A DNA stretch of 17,237 nucleotides, taken from assembly GCA_964543935.1 (NCBI GenBank), contig CAZJAK010000050.1:1-17237 (forward strand). Reading direction: 5' to 3'. Source of the stretch: JAAYDK01 sp964543935 (lineage in GTDB: Bacteria; Spirochaetota; Spirochaetia; Sphaerochaetales; Sphaerochaetaceae). Under the pieces are notes generated by a model. It made no database searches. It was given only the letters and a program-made list of their open reading frames with translations, and was not told where the DNA came from. Positions 7,819-14,350 of the stretch are shown one piece after another. Numbering within the stretch: position 1 is the first letter of the stretch; every line of letters begins with the position of its first letter. The translations under genes and the position numbers were made by a program.

Positions 7819-8649
7819 GTGGAACGTTTGATGGAAAAGCTCCAGGAAGCTGCCGGTTATGTCGCGAAGAAGATCGGCGGGAAGCCGGTCGCCATCGGCA
7901 TGGTGCTCGGTTCGGGCCTTGGCGATGTAGCCAACGATGTCGCCGACAAAGTGATCATCCCCTATGGCGAGATCCCCCATTTCCCTGTCTCTACCGTCCA
8001 AGGGCATGCCGGCCGGTTGGTGGTGGGCACCCTGAGCGGTAAGCGCGTCATGGTGATGCAGGGGCGCTTCCATTTCTACGAAGGGTACCCGATGGATGTG
8101 GTGGTCTTCCCCATCCGGATGATGCGCTTACTGGGAATCAAAGATCTGTTGTTGACCAATGCGGCCGGGTGTGTGAACACCGCATGGAAGCCCGGCGACC
8201 TGATGGTCATCAGCGACCACATCAAACTGATCGCCGACAACCCGTTGCGCGGGGCCAATCCGGCCGAACTGGGCGAGCGCTTTTTCGACATGGGCACGGC
8301 GTATCCTGCCGAGTTGCGGGCGGTGGCCCACACCTGTGCCGAACGGTTGGGCATCGAATTACGCGAAGGAATTTACCAGCTGTTCACCGGGCCGTCGTTC
8401 GAGACTCCCGCCGAGGTGCGCTTCGCCCGCCTGTGCGGTGCCGATGCGGTGGGCATGTCGACCGTTCCCGAGACGATTGCCGCCAGGCATGCCGGCATGC
8501 GCGTGATGGGCATCAGTTGCTTGACGAACATGGCAGCGGGCATTCTGAACCAGCCGCTCAATCATGCCGAGGTGTTGGAAACCGGGGAGCGGGTCAAGGC
8601 TTCCTTCGGAGCCTTGGTCAGGGAAGTGGTGAAGAGCTGGCCGGTTTGA
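7819..8649 (+). CDS. punA: Purine nucleoside phosphorylase, 6-oxopurine (inosine/guanosine) type
   Basis: 276 residues. The GTG at 7819 is preferred because GGGGAGGG (7807-7814) lies at proper distance; GTG 7792 (inside the permease gene) and ATG 7831 are alternatives. Trimeric PNP cleaves purine nucleosides with phosphate to base and ribose-1-phosphate in the cytoplasm. Motifs: phosphate loop GSGLG (31-35), VQGHAGR, MQGRFHFYEGY, TNAAGCVN, GPSFETPAE with Glu195 and SCLTNMAAG with Asn237. Glu195 and Asn237 are 42 residues apart, the same spacing as Glu201 and Asn243 of human PNP, the pair that selects inosine and guanosine over adenosine. It sits 13 bases after the importer genes, so imported nucleosides are probably its substrates. 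Confidence 0.92.
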   Translation: MERLMEKLQEAAGYVAKKIGGKPVAIGMVLGSGLGDVANDVADKVIIPYGEIPHFPVSTVQGHAGRLVVGTLSGKRVMVMQGRFHFYEGYPMDVVVFPIRMMRLLGIKDLLLTNAAGCVNTAWKPGDLMVISDHIKLIADNPLRGANPAELGERFFDMGTAYPAELRAVAHTCAERLGIELREGIYQLFTGPSFETPAEVRFARLCGADAVGMSTVPETIAARHAGMRVMGISCLTNMAAGILNQPLNHAEVLETGERVKASFGALVREVVKSWPV

Positions 8650-8674
8650 CATTCTTTTGTACAAGGTGGCGTTC

Positions 8675-9922
8675 ATGGATTATGACGTAGCGGATATCTC
8701 TCTGGCTCCGGGTGGGCAGCGCAAGATTGAATGGGTCCGCAAGCACATGCCGCTTCTGCGCGGTATCGAAAAACGGTTTTCAGAGAGCAAGCCGTTTGCC
8801 GGTGTGCGCGTGGCTGTCTCGATCCACTTCGAAGCCAAGACAGCCTACCTGGCCACCGTGTTGGCTGCCGGTGGGGCAGAGGTTTCCATCACCGGAAGCA
8901 ATCCGCTGTCCACCCGTGACGAGGCTGCCGCGGCACTGGCTGCTGATGGGTTGCGGGTCTACGCCCATCATGGCGCTTCTCACGAGACCTATCTGAAGCA
9001 CATCGACAAGGTGCTGGACTGTGCTCCCCATATCGTCATCGATGACGGCGGGGATTTGGTCCATCGCTTGCATACCGTCCGCACCGAGTTGCTTGGCGGG
9101 ATCCTGGGTGTGTGCGAGGAAACCACCACCGGTGTGCTGAGGGCCATGGCGCTCGAGAAAGAGCTCTTGCTGCGCCTGCCGGTCATTGCCGTCAACAGTG
9201 CCTACTGCAAACATCTGTTCGATAACCGCTACGGCACCGGTCAATCGGTGTGGGACGCGATCAACGGGACGACCAACTTGTTGGTGGCCGGCAAGCAGGT
9301 CGTGGTGGTCGGGTACGGTTGGTGCGGCAAGGGAATCGCCATGCGGGCCAAGGGCATGGGTGCGCTCGTGACCGTGTGCGAAATCGATCCGATCAAAGCG
9401 GTCGAAGCGGCCATGGAGGGTTTTGCGGTGGCGAAGATGGAGCAGGCCTGTCGCCATGGCGACATCTTCGTGACCGCCACAGGGTGTTGCGACGTGATCG
9501 ATGCCTGTCATATCGAACAGATGAAAGACGGGGTGGTGTTGGCCAACGCCGGTCATTTCGGCATTGAGATCAATGTGGCGGCCCTGCAGCGGCTGGCGGT
9601 CGAACAGGCCGAACAACGCGACAACATCATGGGCTACAAGATGGCCGACGGCCGCTGGATCAACCTGATCGCCGATGCCGGTTTGGTGAACATCGCCGCC
9701 GGGAACGGCCATCCGGCCGAGATCATGGACTTGAGCTTCGCGTTACAGGCCTTGTCGGCAGAATACCTGCTGGGTCATGCGACGTCGATCGGATGCCATG
9801 TCATCAAGGTTCCCGACCAGATCGACACGCAGGTGGCGGTCTTGAAGCTGGCGACGCTGGGTTACGAGGTTGATGAGTTGAGTGCCGCTCAAGCTGCTTA
9901 CCTGCGAGCCTGGAACCTGTAA
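8675..9922 (+). CDS. ahcY: Adenosylhomocysteinase family protein, possibly S-inosylhomocysteine hydrolase
   Basis: 415 residues from the ATG at 8675 (AAGGTGG just upstream; a TTG at 8657 is a weaker alternative). Family enzymes use bound NAD to split S-nucleosyl-homocysteine into nucleoside and homocysteine. Seen: DDGGD, EETTTGV, Lys179 and Asp183 in the catalytic strip (CKHLFDNRYGTGQS), and the NAD loop VVGYGWCGKG. The sequence is of the short Thermotoga/archaeal type: it ends YLRAWNL and lacks the C-terminal Lys/Tyr tail of classical SAHH. In classical enzymes the base-binding strip reads HxTxE/Q; here it is His51-Phe-Glu53-Ala-Lys55. A Glu or Gln that sees the adenine amino group is thus replaced by Lys, which would suit the 6-oxo group of hypoxanthine. 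A methanogen homologue is known to be specific for S-inosylhomocysteine. Its operon with an inosine phosphorylase fits. Specificity is inference. Confidence 0.88.
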   Translation: MDYDVADISLAPGGQRKIEWVRKHMPLLRGIEKRFSESKPFAGVRVAVSIHFEAKTAYLATVLAAGGAEVSITGSNPLSTRDEAAAALAADGLRVYAHHGASHETYLKHIDKVLDCAPHIVIDDGGDLVHRLHTVRTELLGGILGVCEETTTGVLRAMALEKELLLRLPVIAVNSAYCKHLFDNRYGTGQSVWDAINGTTNLLVAGKQVVVVGYGWCGKGIAMRAKGMGALVTVCEIDPIKAVEAAMEGFAVAKMEQACRHGDIFVTATGCCDVIDACHIEQMKDGVVLANAGHFGIEINVAALQRLAVEQAEQRDNIMGYKMADGRWINLIADAGLVNIAAGNGHPAEIMDLSFALQALSAEYLLGHATSIGCHVIKVPDQIDTQVAVLKLATLGYEVDELSAAQAAYLRAWNL

Positions 9923-9928
9923 ACCGTT

Positions 9929-9997
9929 CGATTCAATCGTTTCATTGCTGTGCCTGTTCATTTTTGCCAACAATTTCAGCAATGGTTATGGTACACT
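9929..9997 (+). promoter_or_regulatory. Putative promoter/operator region of the lacI-type gene
   Basis: The 95-base gap holds the palindrome CGATTCAATCG (9929-9939), a perfect 8-bp inverted repeat CATTGCTG (9943-9950) / CAGCAATG (9977-9984), and an extended -10-like TGGTACACT (9989-9997) without a well-spaced -35. LacI regulators often bind symmetric sites near their own promoter, so autoregulation is plausible but unproven. No terminator for the preceding operon is obvious. Confidence 0.4.
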
Positions 9998-10017
9998 GCC
10001 ATGGCAGGGGGGTGCCG

Positions 10018-11040
10018 ATGGGGAAGGTAACGATCCAAGATGTCGCGGACTATTGCCATGTCGCCAAAAGCACCGTCTCGTTGGTACTCAATGGTCATGA
10101 GCGGGTTTCGAAAAAGACCCGTGAGCGGATATTCGAAGCGATCGCCGCACTTGATTACAAGCCGAACCTCAATGCCAAGAATCTCAAGACGAACCGTAAC
10201 CGCACGCTGGGATTGATTGTCGACGATCTGACCAACATCTACGGGTCAAGCATCATCAAGGGGATCGTCCAGCGGGCCAAGTTCTACGATTACGACCTGT
10301 TCATCTGTGAATGTGAATGGAACCAGGACCGCGTCCTGTCCTATTTGGACATGCTGTTGCAGCGCAAGTGCGAGGGGATTGTATTCACCACCCCGATGGA
10401 CCTCGAGCCTGAGTTGAACGATAAATTTTCGGCGCTTCATGAAAGTCGAGTGCCCATCGTGACGATTCTCAATGGCAATGTCGAGACCAAGGTGAACGCA
10501 ATCCGTAGCAACGATGCCCAAGGGGCGACGCTGGCTCTCGACCATTTGATCGGCTTGGGCCACCGCCGCATTGCCTTCATCGCCGGTTTCAAGGCCGCTA
10601 GCGCTACCAAGGACAAGGAACAGGTCTATGTGCAACGGATGCAGGCTGAGGGGTGTTTCGATCCCGATCTGATTCGCTACACCAACTTCCAACCGGGTGA
10701 AGGCATGGCCGCGGCCAAGGCCTGCCTTGCCCTGCCGGATCCTCCAACCGCCTTCTTTGCTGGTGGCGACATGCTGGCCATCGGAGTGCTTGCCGCGGTG
10801 CGCGAAGCGCATCTGAACGTCCCGCAGGACGTCTCGATCCTAGGTTTTGGCGGGATCGATTTGCTGGGATTCACCGAGCCCGCCCTTTCCACGGTCGAAG
10901 TTCCGCGGGCCCGCATGGGCGAGATGGCGGTCGACCATCTTATCCAACGGATCAACGTTCCCGACGGGAATCCCGCTCAATCGCATGTGGTCGACACCCG
11001 GCTGGTGTTGCGTTCCTCGACCGGCAGGAGACCTTCGTGA
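10018..11040 (+). CDS. LacI-family transcriptional regulator
   Basis: 340 residues from the ATG at 10018, with AGGGGGG about eight bases upstream. In-frame upstream starts would place a non-homologous tail before the DNA-binding domain. The N-terminal helix-turn-helix VTIQDVADYCHVAKSTVS and hinge region VSKKTRERIFEAIAALDYKPN are textbook LacI. The rest is a periplasmic-binding-protein-like ligand domain (LGLIVDDLTNIYGSSI onwards; LGHRRIAFIAG; FAGGDMLAIGVLAA; VSILGFGGIDL). It probably senses a sugar or nucleoside. It overlaps the next gene by four bases (GTGA), so it is co-transcribed with the phosphoesterase and the ParB-like gene; whether it regulates these, the nucleoside operon upstream, or something distant cannot be told from sequence. 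Confidence 0.92.
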   Translation: MGKVTIQDVADYCHVAKSTVSLVLNGHERVSKKTRERIFEAIAALDYKPNLNAKNLKTNRNRTLGLIVDDLTNIYGSSIIKGIVQRAKFYDYDLFICECEWNQDRVLSYLDMLLQRKCEGIVFTTPMDLEPELNDKFSALHESRVPIVTILNGNVETKVNAIRSNDAQGATLALDHLIGLGHRRIAFIAGFKAASATKDKEQVYVQRMQAEGCFDPDLIRYTNFQPGEGMAAAKACLALPDPPTAFFAGGDMLAIGVLAAVREAHLNVPQDVSILGFGGIDLLGFTEPALSTVEVPRARMGEMAVDHLIQRINVPDGNPAQSHVVDTRLVLRSSTGRRPS

Positions 11041-11711
11041 AGATCCTCTGTGTGGCCGATGCTTCCGATCCATTGGTCTATTCGCCCAACATCGTGGAAC
11101 GCTACAAGGATGTCGATTTCATTATCGGAGCCGGGGATCTGCCGTTGAAGTACTATGAGTACATCATCACCACATTGAACAAACCATTGTATTTTGTGTT
11201 CGGGAACCATCATGCCGAGAGTTTGAAGCAGTACAAGGGGACGCGATACTTTGACGGTGTGGACCATCTGGAGTTCAACAGGGACCGCTATGTGTTCGGC
11301 ATCGGGGGTGAATTCTTGGACGGTCAGGTCAAGCGCGACCGTTCGACGGGTTTGCTGCTGGCCGGCCTGGGGGGCTCGATGCGGTACAATTCGGGCGAGA
11401 ACCAGTTCTCCGAGTTCCAGATGGGTATGCGGATCGCTGCAATGGTGCCCCGTTTGGTGTTCAACCGGTTGCGCTACGGGCGTTGGCTCGATATATTGGT
11501 GACCCATGCCCCTGCGCGGGGCATCGGCGACAAAGACGATGTTTGCCATACCGGTTTCAATGTGTTCCTGTGGTTCATGCGCCGTTTCAAGCCACGTTTC
11601 TTATTGCATGGCCATGTGCACTTGTTGGATATGAATGAGCCGCGTACCGCCCGGTATGGCGGGACCGAGATTATCAACGTATACGGCTCGTATGTGTTGG
11701 AGAGGGAATAA
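11037..11711 (+). CDS. Calcineurin-like metallophosphoesterase with altered first motif
   Basis: 224 residues; GTG start overlapping the lacI stop, with AGGAG at 11026-11030. Metallophosphoesterase motifs in order: Asp8 in VADAS (motif I), Asp34 in GAGDLP (II), Asn57-His58 in GNHHAE (III), His157 in VTHAP (IV), His193 and His195 in LHGHVH (V). The usual DxH of motif I is DAS here: the metal-ligand His is Ser10. Five of six classical positions are kept, so it may be active with an altered metal site. Such proteins hydrolyse phosphomono- or diesters, including cyclic nucleotides and dinucleotides; the substrate here is unknown. No signal peptide, hence cytoplasmic. It is tightly linked to the lacI gene before and the ParB-like gene after (five-base gap). 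Confidence 0.85.
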   Translation: MKILCVADASDPLVYSPNIVERYKDVDFIIGAGDLPLKYYEYIITTLNKPLYFVFGNHHAESLKQYKGTRYFDGVDHLEFNRDRYVFGIGGEFLDGQVKRDRSTGLLLAGLGGSMRYNSGENQFSEFQMGMRIAAMVPRLVFNRLRYGRWLDILVTHAPARGIGDKDDVCHTGFNVFLWFMRRFKPRFLLHGHVHLLDMNEPRTARYGGTEIINVYGSYVLERE

Positions 11712-11716
11712 AGGTC

Positions 11717-12619
11717 ATGGCTCCTGATTACGAACGGATGGAAGAATTTGCCAAGGCGCGTTCGAAGGCGCGCATGCAAAAGCTTTTGTCGACCTTGCAA
11801 TGGAAGCATTCCGATTTGCTGTCGTTGTACGAGGTGACCAAGCTGATCAAACCCCACAACGAGACCTATCGCGGGATCGTGCCCATTCCCGTCGAAAAGA
11901 TCATCGGGAGCGAGGGGCGCTATCACGACTTCACCTTGGCGTTTTATCCCAAGAAGGAGTTGTTGCGGCAGCGCTGGCTCAGCATCCACAGCGCTCATGT
12001 GGCCGATGTGATCCTTCCTCCGATCAGCGTATACAAGTTGGGCGACTCCTACTTCGTGCGCGACGGGAACCACCGCGTATCGGTAGCCCGCAGCGAGGGG
12101 GTGGAATTCATCGACGCAGAGGTTGTCGAGCTGGATTCGATGGTCCAGTTGGAACCCGGTATGACAGTAAGGCAGATCAAGAAACAGGTGGTGGAATACG
12201 AACGGGGTCGGTTCTTGGAGCAGTACAAGCTCGATGCCATCATGGACATGAACTTGGTGCGTTTCACATCCCCGGGCATGTACCCCGAATTGATCAACCA
12301 CATCTTGGTGCACAAGTACTACATCAACGAAAAGCAGACTGAGGAAATCCCCTTCGAGACAGCGGCCAAATCATGGTACGACAATGTTTTCCTGCCGATC
12401 GTGGTTCAGATCAAACGCGACAAGTTGCTCTCCTCGTTCCCGGGGAAGACCGAGGCCGACTTGTACATGTGGATTGTACGCCATTGGGACAATTTGAAGA
12501 GCGACACGGGCAAGCCGGTCAGCATCGAAAGCGCCTCGCTCGATTACAAGCGACGCTTCGGTAAAGGGACAACGGCCCGATGGTGGGCTTGGATGCGTGA
12601 ATTTTTTTCCAGGAAATAG
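11717..12619 (+). CDS. ParB/sulfiredoxin-like domain protein of unknown function
   Basis: 300 residues. The N-terminal 50 residues are charged and helical. The region about 55-140 resembles a ParB/Srx-fold domain: IVPIPVEKIIG, then ILPPISVYKLGDSYFVRDGNHRVSVAR, where Asp116-Gly-Asn-His-Arg120 occupies the position of the nucleotide-binding box (compare DGHHR/GERR in ParB-like proteins). About 160 further residues, mostly helical and rich in aromatic and basic residues, do not match anything I recognise. No signal peptide or membrane helix. It may bind or hydrolyse a nucleotide, or bind DNA. It is the last gene of the lacI-phosphoesterase operon and ends one base before the stop of the convergent minus-strand gene. 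The ParB-like fold is a motif-level inference; function unknown. Confidence 0.75.
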   Translation: MAPDYERMEEFAKARSKARMQKLLSTLQWKHSDLLSLYEVTKLIKPHNETYRGIVPIPVEKIIGSEGRYHDFTLAFYPKKELLRQRWLSIHSAHVADVILPPISVYKLGDSYFVRDGNHRVSVARSEGVEFIDAEVVELDSMVQLEPGMTVRQIKKQVVEYERGRFLEQYKLDAIMDMNLVRFTSPGMYPELINHILVHKYYINEKQTEEIPFETAAKSWYDNVFLPIVVQIKRDKLLSSFPGKTEADLYMWIVRHWDNLKSDTGKPVSIESASLDYKRRFGKGTTARWWAWMREFFSRK

Positions 12620-12620
12620 G

Positions 12621-13130
12621 TTATTGGGCGACGATTTCGAAGGTGAGGGTGTCGGAATAGGTCCCGGCGGCATAGGTCCCGCTGGTCAGGGTCACGATCA
12701 ACGTTGAATCGAGATTGTAAATGCCGCCGGTGTGGACCAAAGCGGCCCCAATGCCGCTTGTCACGGCTGTCTGGGTGCCCGCTCCGGCTCCGTCGTAATC
12801 GATGGTGAGGGAGTAGGGGATGTACTGCGCAGGGGTGCCGCTCACGATCAAGCGGAAACTGGTGTTGTAGGTCGATGCGTTGGTGGAGGTCACCTTCAGG
12901 TTGACCGGCTGGTTGCCGATGTAGGTGAATGGGATGGATATCGCACTTCCCAAATCGGTCTCTTCGATTATCTTGGTGCTGGTGGAGCCGGCCCCACCCA
13001 CACCATTGACGGTGAGGGCCGATACGGGCGCGATGGTGGTGTTCAACACGAGGTTGACCGGGTCGGCCAGCGAGAACGCCAGCATGCCGATGAGCAGGTA
13101 GATTGTCGTTATGATCAACGTCTTCTTCAT
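12621..13130 (-). CDS. Secreted beta-rich protein of unknown function
   Basis: 169 residues, with AAGGTG eight bases before the ATG. Signal peptide: MKKT, hydrophobic core to about residue 22, likely cut near FSLA-DP. The mature part is rich in Thr, Ser, Gly and Val with alternating beta-strand pattern, and has no cysteine. The C-terminal end (AGTYSDTLTFEIVAQ) resembles the last strand of spore-coat-U/pilin-like secreted domains, but that likeness is weak. It is likely a surface or periplasmic structural protein. It is transcribed alone from a near-consensus promoter with a hairpin at the predicted mRNA start, so it may be abundant. Its 3' end abuts the convergent ParB-like gene without a visible terminator. 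Real gene: confident; function: unknown. Confidence 0.82.
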   Translation of the reverse strand: MKKTLIITTIYLLIGMLAFSLADPVNLVLNTTIAPVSALTVNGVGGAGSTSTKIIEETDLGSAISIPFTYIGNQPVNLKVTSTNASTYNTSFRLIVSGTPAQYIPYSLTIDYDGAGAGTQTAVTSGIGAALVHTGGIYNLDSTLIVTLTSGTYAAGTYSDTLTFEIVAQ

Positions 13131-13157
13131 CTATCGAACACCTTAGTATTTCCAGTG

Positions 13158-13188
13158 AGCCGATACCGGCAGAGTGCCGCCATCGGCT
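13158..13188 (-). promoter_or_regulatory. 5'-UTR hairpin of the secreted-protein gene
   Basis: AGCCGAT-2-CGGCA pairs with its complement around the loop GAG: seven pairs, a 2x2 internal loop, then five pairs. The predicted transcription start is near 13191, so the stem would begin within about three nucleotides of the mRNA 5' end, a position known to protect transcripts from 5'-end-dependent decay. Confidence 0.55.
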
Positions 13189-13197
13189 TGTATACTG

Positions 13198-13226
13198 AAT
13201 ATACTGTTGAGCTACACTTGTGTCAA
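13198..13226 (-). promoter_or_regulatory. Sigma70-type promoter of the secreted-protein gene
   Basis: On the minus strand: TTGACA (13226-13221), 17 bases, TATATT (13203-13198). This is close to ideal and gives a leader of about 60 nucleotides before the ATG at 13130. Confidence 0.75.
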
Positions 13227-13248
13227 TAGTTAATCAGAGGGATTTTCT

Positions 13249-13410
13249 ATGGTTCTTCCCATTACTTTACCTCCATGGGAGAGTGACTGTCAGCCCAATC
13301 ACGCATATTCAATGGAAAATCCTTGCTTTCAGAGAATTATTGAGGGATTTTGTTGGAGAAATTTAAAAAAATTTATTGGTAAGAATTGTAAAACCGTAAT
13401 TAGTATGTAA
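13249..13410 (+). CDS. Possible small ORF, 53 residues
   Basis: An uninterrupted reading frame from ATG 13249 to TAA 13410, with AGAGGGA about seven bases upstream. The translated peptide begins MVLPITLPPWESDC and has four cysteines (14, 26, 35, 47) and a basic C-terminal half (RNLKKFIGKNCK). It lies in otherwise empty AT-rich DNA, divergent from the secreted-protein gene. I recognise no family, base composition differs from neighbouring genes, and no good promoter is visible, so it may be chance or a remnant. Confidence 0.22.
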   Translation: MVLPITLPPWESDCQPNHAYSMENPCFQRIIEGFCWRNLKKFIGKNCKTVISM

Positions 13411-13573
13411 AAACAGTAGTCATCTTATGACAAAAGGGCTTGGTTTGGACTGGGCAGTGGTTTGACCATTCGATATATATACAGTACTTTATAACCGTAT
13501 ATACGAAAAAAGTACCTATTTTGTCGAAAATATGCGATTATGTCGTATGCACGGCTAGGAGGAGAACATTTCC
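13411..13573 (+). promoter_or_regulatory. AT-rich upstream region of the first GntR gene with nested palindromes
   Basis: Contains the palindrome CGTATATACG (13496-13505) enclosed, almost concentrically, by GTACTT (13484-13489) and AAGTAC (13510-13515). TTGACC (13462-13467) could serve as a -35, but the matching -10 (TACTTT at 17 bases, or TATAAC further on) is weak. AGGAGGAG (13557-13564) is the ribosome-binding site. The palindromes are good candidates for a GntR dimer operator. Confidence 0.45.
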
Positions 13574-14296
13574 ATGACCCCTCAATGGAGCACAGAAACA
13601 AAATCGGCCCAGATCGCCACAACGATCGAGCAGGCCATCATAGACAAAAAGTATGAGGCGGGCAAACCGCTTCCTTCCCAGCAGGAACTCGCCGACGAGT
13701 ACCAAGTGAGCTCCCGATCGGTCCGCGAGGCCTTCAAGCATCTCGAGGCCAAGGGTTTGGTGAAGATCAGTCAAGGCAAGCGCGCCATCGTATTGGCCAA
13801 CAACCTCGACCAGTTCGTCAACTCCCTGTCGCGCTCGCTCATCAGCACCCACTCGACCGACAAGAAGTTGTTGCTGGACTTGATGCAGGTGCGCATCACG
13901 GTCGAGGTTTCCGCCTCCAGGGAATTGTCCCGCTTGGGCCAGCGCGGTCTGCTGGTGAAGGCCTTGGACACCCTCACTTCGAAGATGGAGCAATTGCTGC
14001 CCCGTCTGCAGGCGGGCGAGGCGAAGGCGAGCGAGGAATGGAACACTCACGATTTCGAGTTCCACAAGAAGTTGATCGAGTCCAACGAGAACATCATCCT
14101 GTCAGCCATTTACGAGAACCTCTCGCCGATGCTGTACGAGAGCATGGACCGCATCACCAACACCTACGCCGAGCTGGAAAAGAGCACCCGTGAGCACCGC
14201 TACTTGGTCGAGGCCCTCGAAAGCGGGCAGACCGATTTGGCTGTGGCTCTCACTCTGGTGCACCTCAACGCGATCAAAGGCAAGCTCGAAGCATAA
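13574..14296 (+). CDS. GntR-family regulator, FCD (FadR-like) subfamily, first paralogue
   Basis: 240 residues. N-terminal winged helix: LPSQQELADEYQVSSRSVREAFKHLEAKGLVKISQGKRA, the standard GntR DNA-binding pattern. The C-terminal helical FCD domain carries all expected metal-ligand positions: Asp160-x3-His164 (DFEFH), His208 (REHRYL) and His230 (VHLN), with the usual 22-residue spacing between the last two. FCD proteins sense small acids, sugars acids or other metabolites through this metal-containing pocket. It is monocistronic, closed by the strong terminator at 14311-14350, and followed by a paralogue sharing the same domain plan and long stretches of near identity (PSQQELA, NNLDQFV, NAIYENLSP-like, GQTDLAVAL). 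Ligand and targets unknown. Confidence 0.9.
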   Translation: MTPQWSTETKSAQIATTIEQAIIDKKYEAGKPLPSQQELADEYQVSSRSVREAFKHLEAKGLVKISQGKRAIVLANNLDQFVNSLSRSLISTHSTDKKLLLDLMQVRITVEVSASRELSRLGQRGLLVKALDTLTSKMEQLLPRLQAGEAKASEEWNTHDFEFHKKLIESNENIILSAIYENLSPMLYESMDRITNTYAELEKSTREHRYLVEALESGQTDLAVALTLVHLNAIKGKLEA

Positions 14297-14310
14297 CCAA
14301 TCCCGATAGT

Positions 14311-14350
14311 TGAAAAAGGGCTTTTCCCATAACGGAAAAGCCCTTTTTCA
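14311..14350 (+). terminator. Perfect 17-bp intrinsic terminator after the first GntR gene
   Basis: TGAAAAAGGGCTTTTCC (14311-14327) is exactly complementary to 14334-14350 around the loop CATAAC. The right arm carries a TTTTT run and the left arm an AAAAA run, so it could work in both directions. It isolates the two paralogous regulators. Confidence 0.9.

Noticed and set aside
12656..12681. Direct repeat ATAGGTCCCG near the end of the minus-strand gene
   Set aside because: It encodes a repeated Gly-Thr-Tyr in the protein's last strands and is explained by coding sequence, not by a DNA-level repeat.
13425..13622. A 65-residue minus-strand frame running across the start of the first GntR gene
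   Set aside because: It overlaps the promoter/operator region and the start of a certain gene, and has no ribosome-binding site or recognisable sequence.
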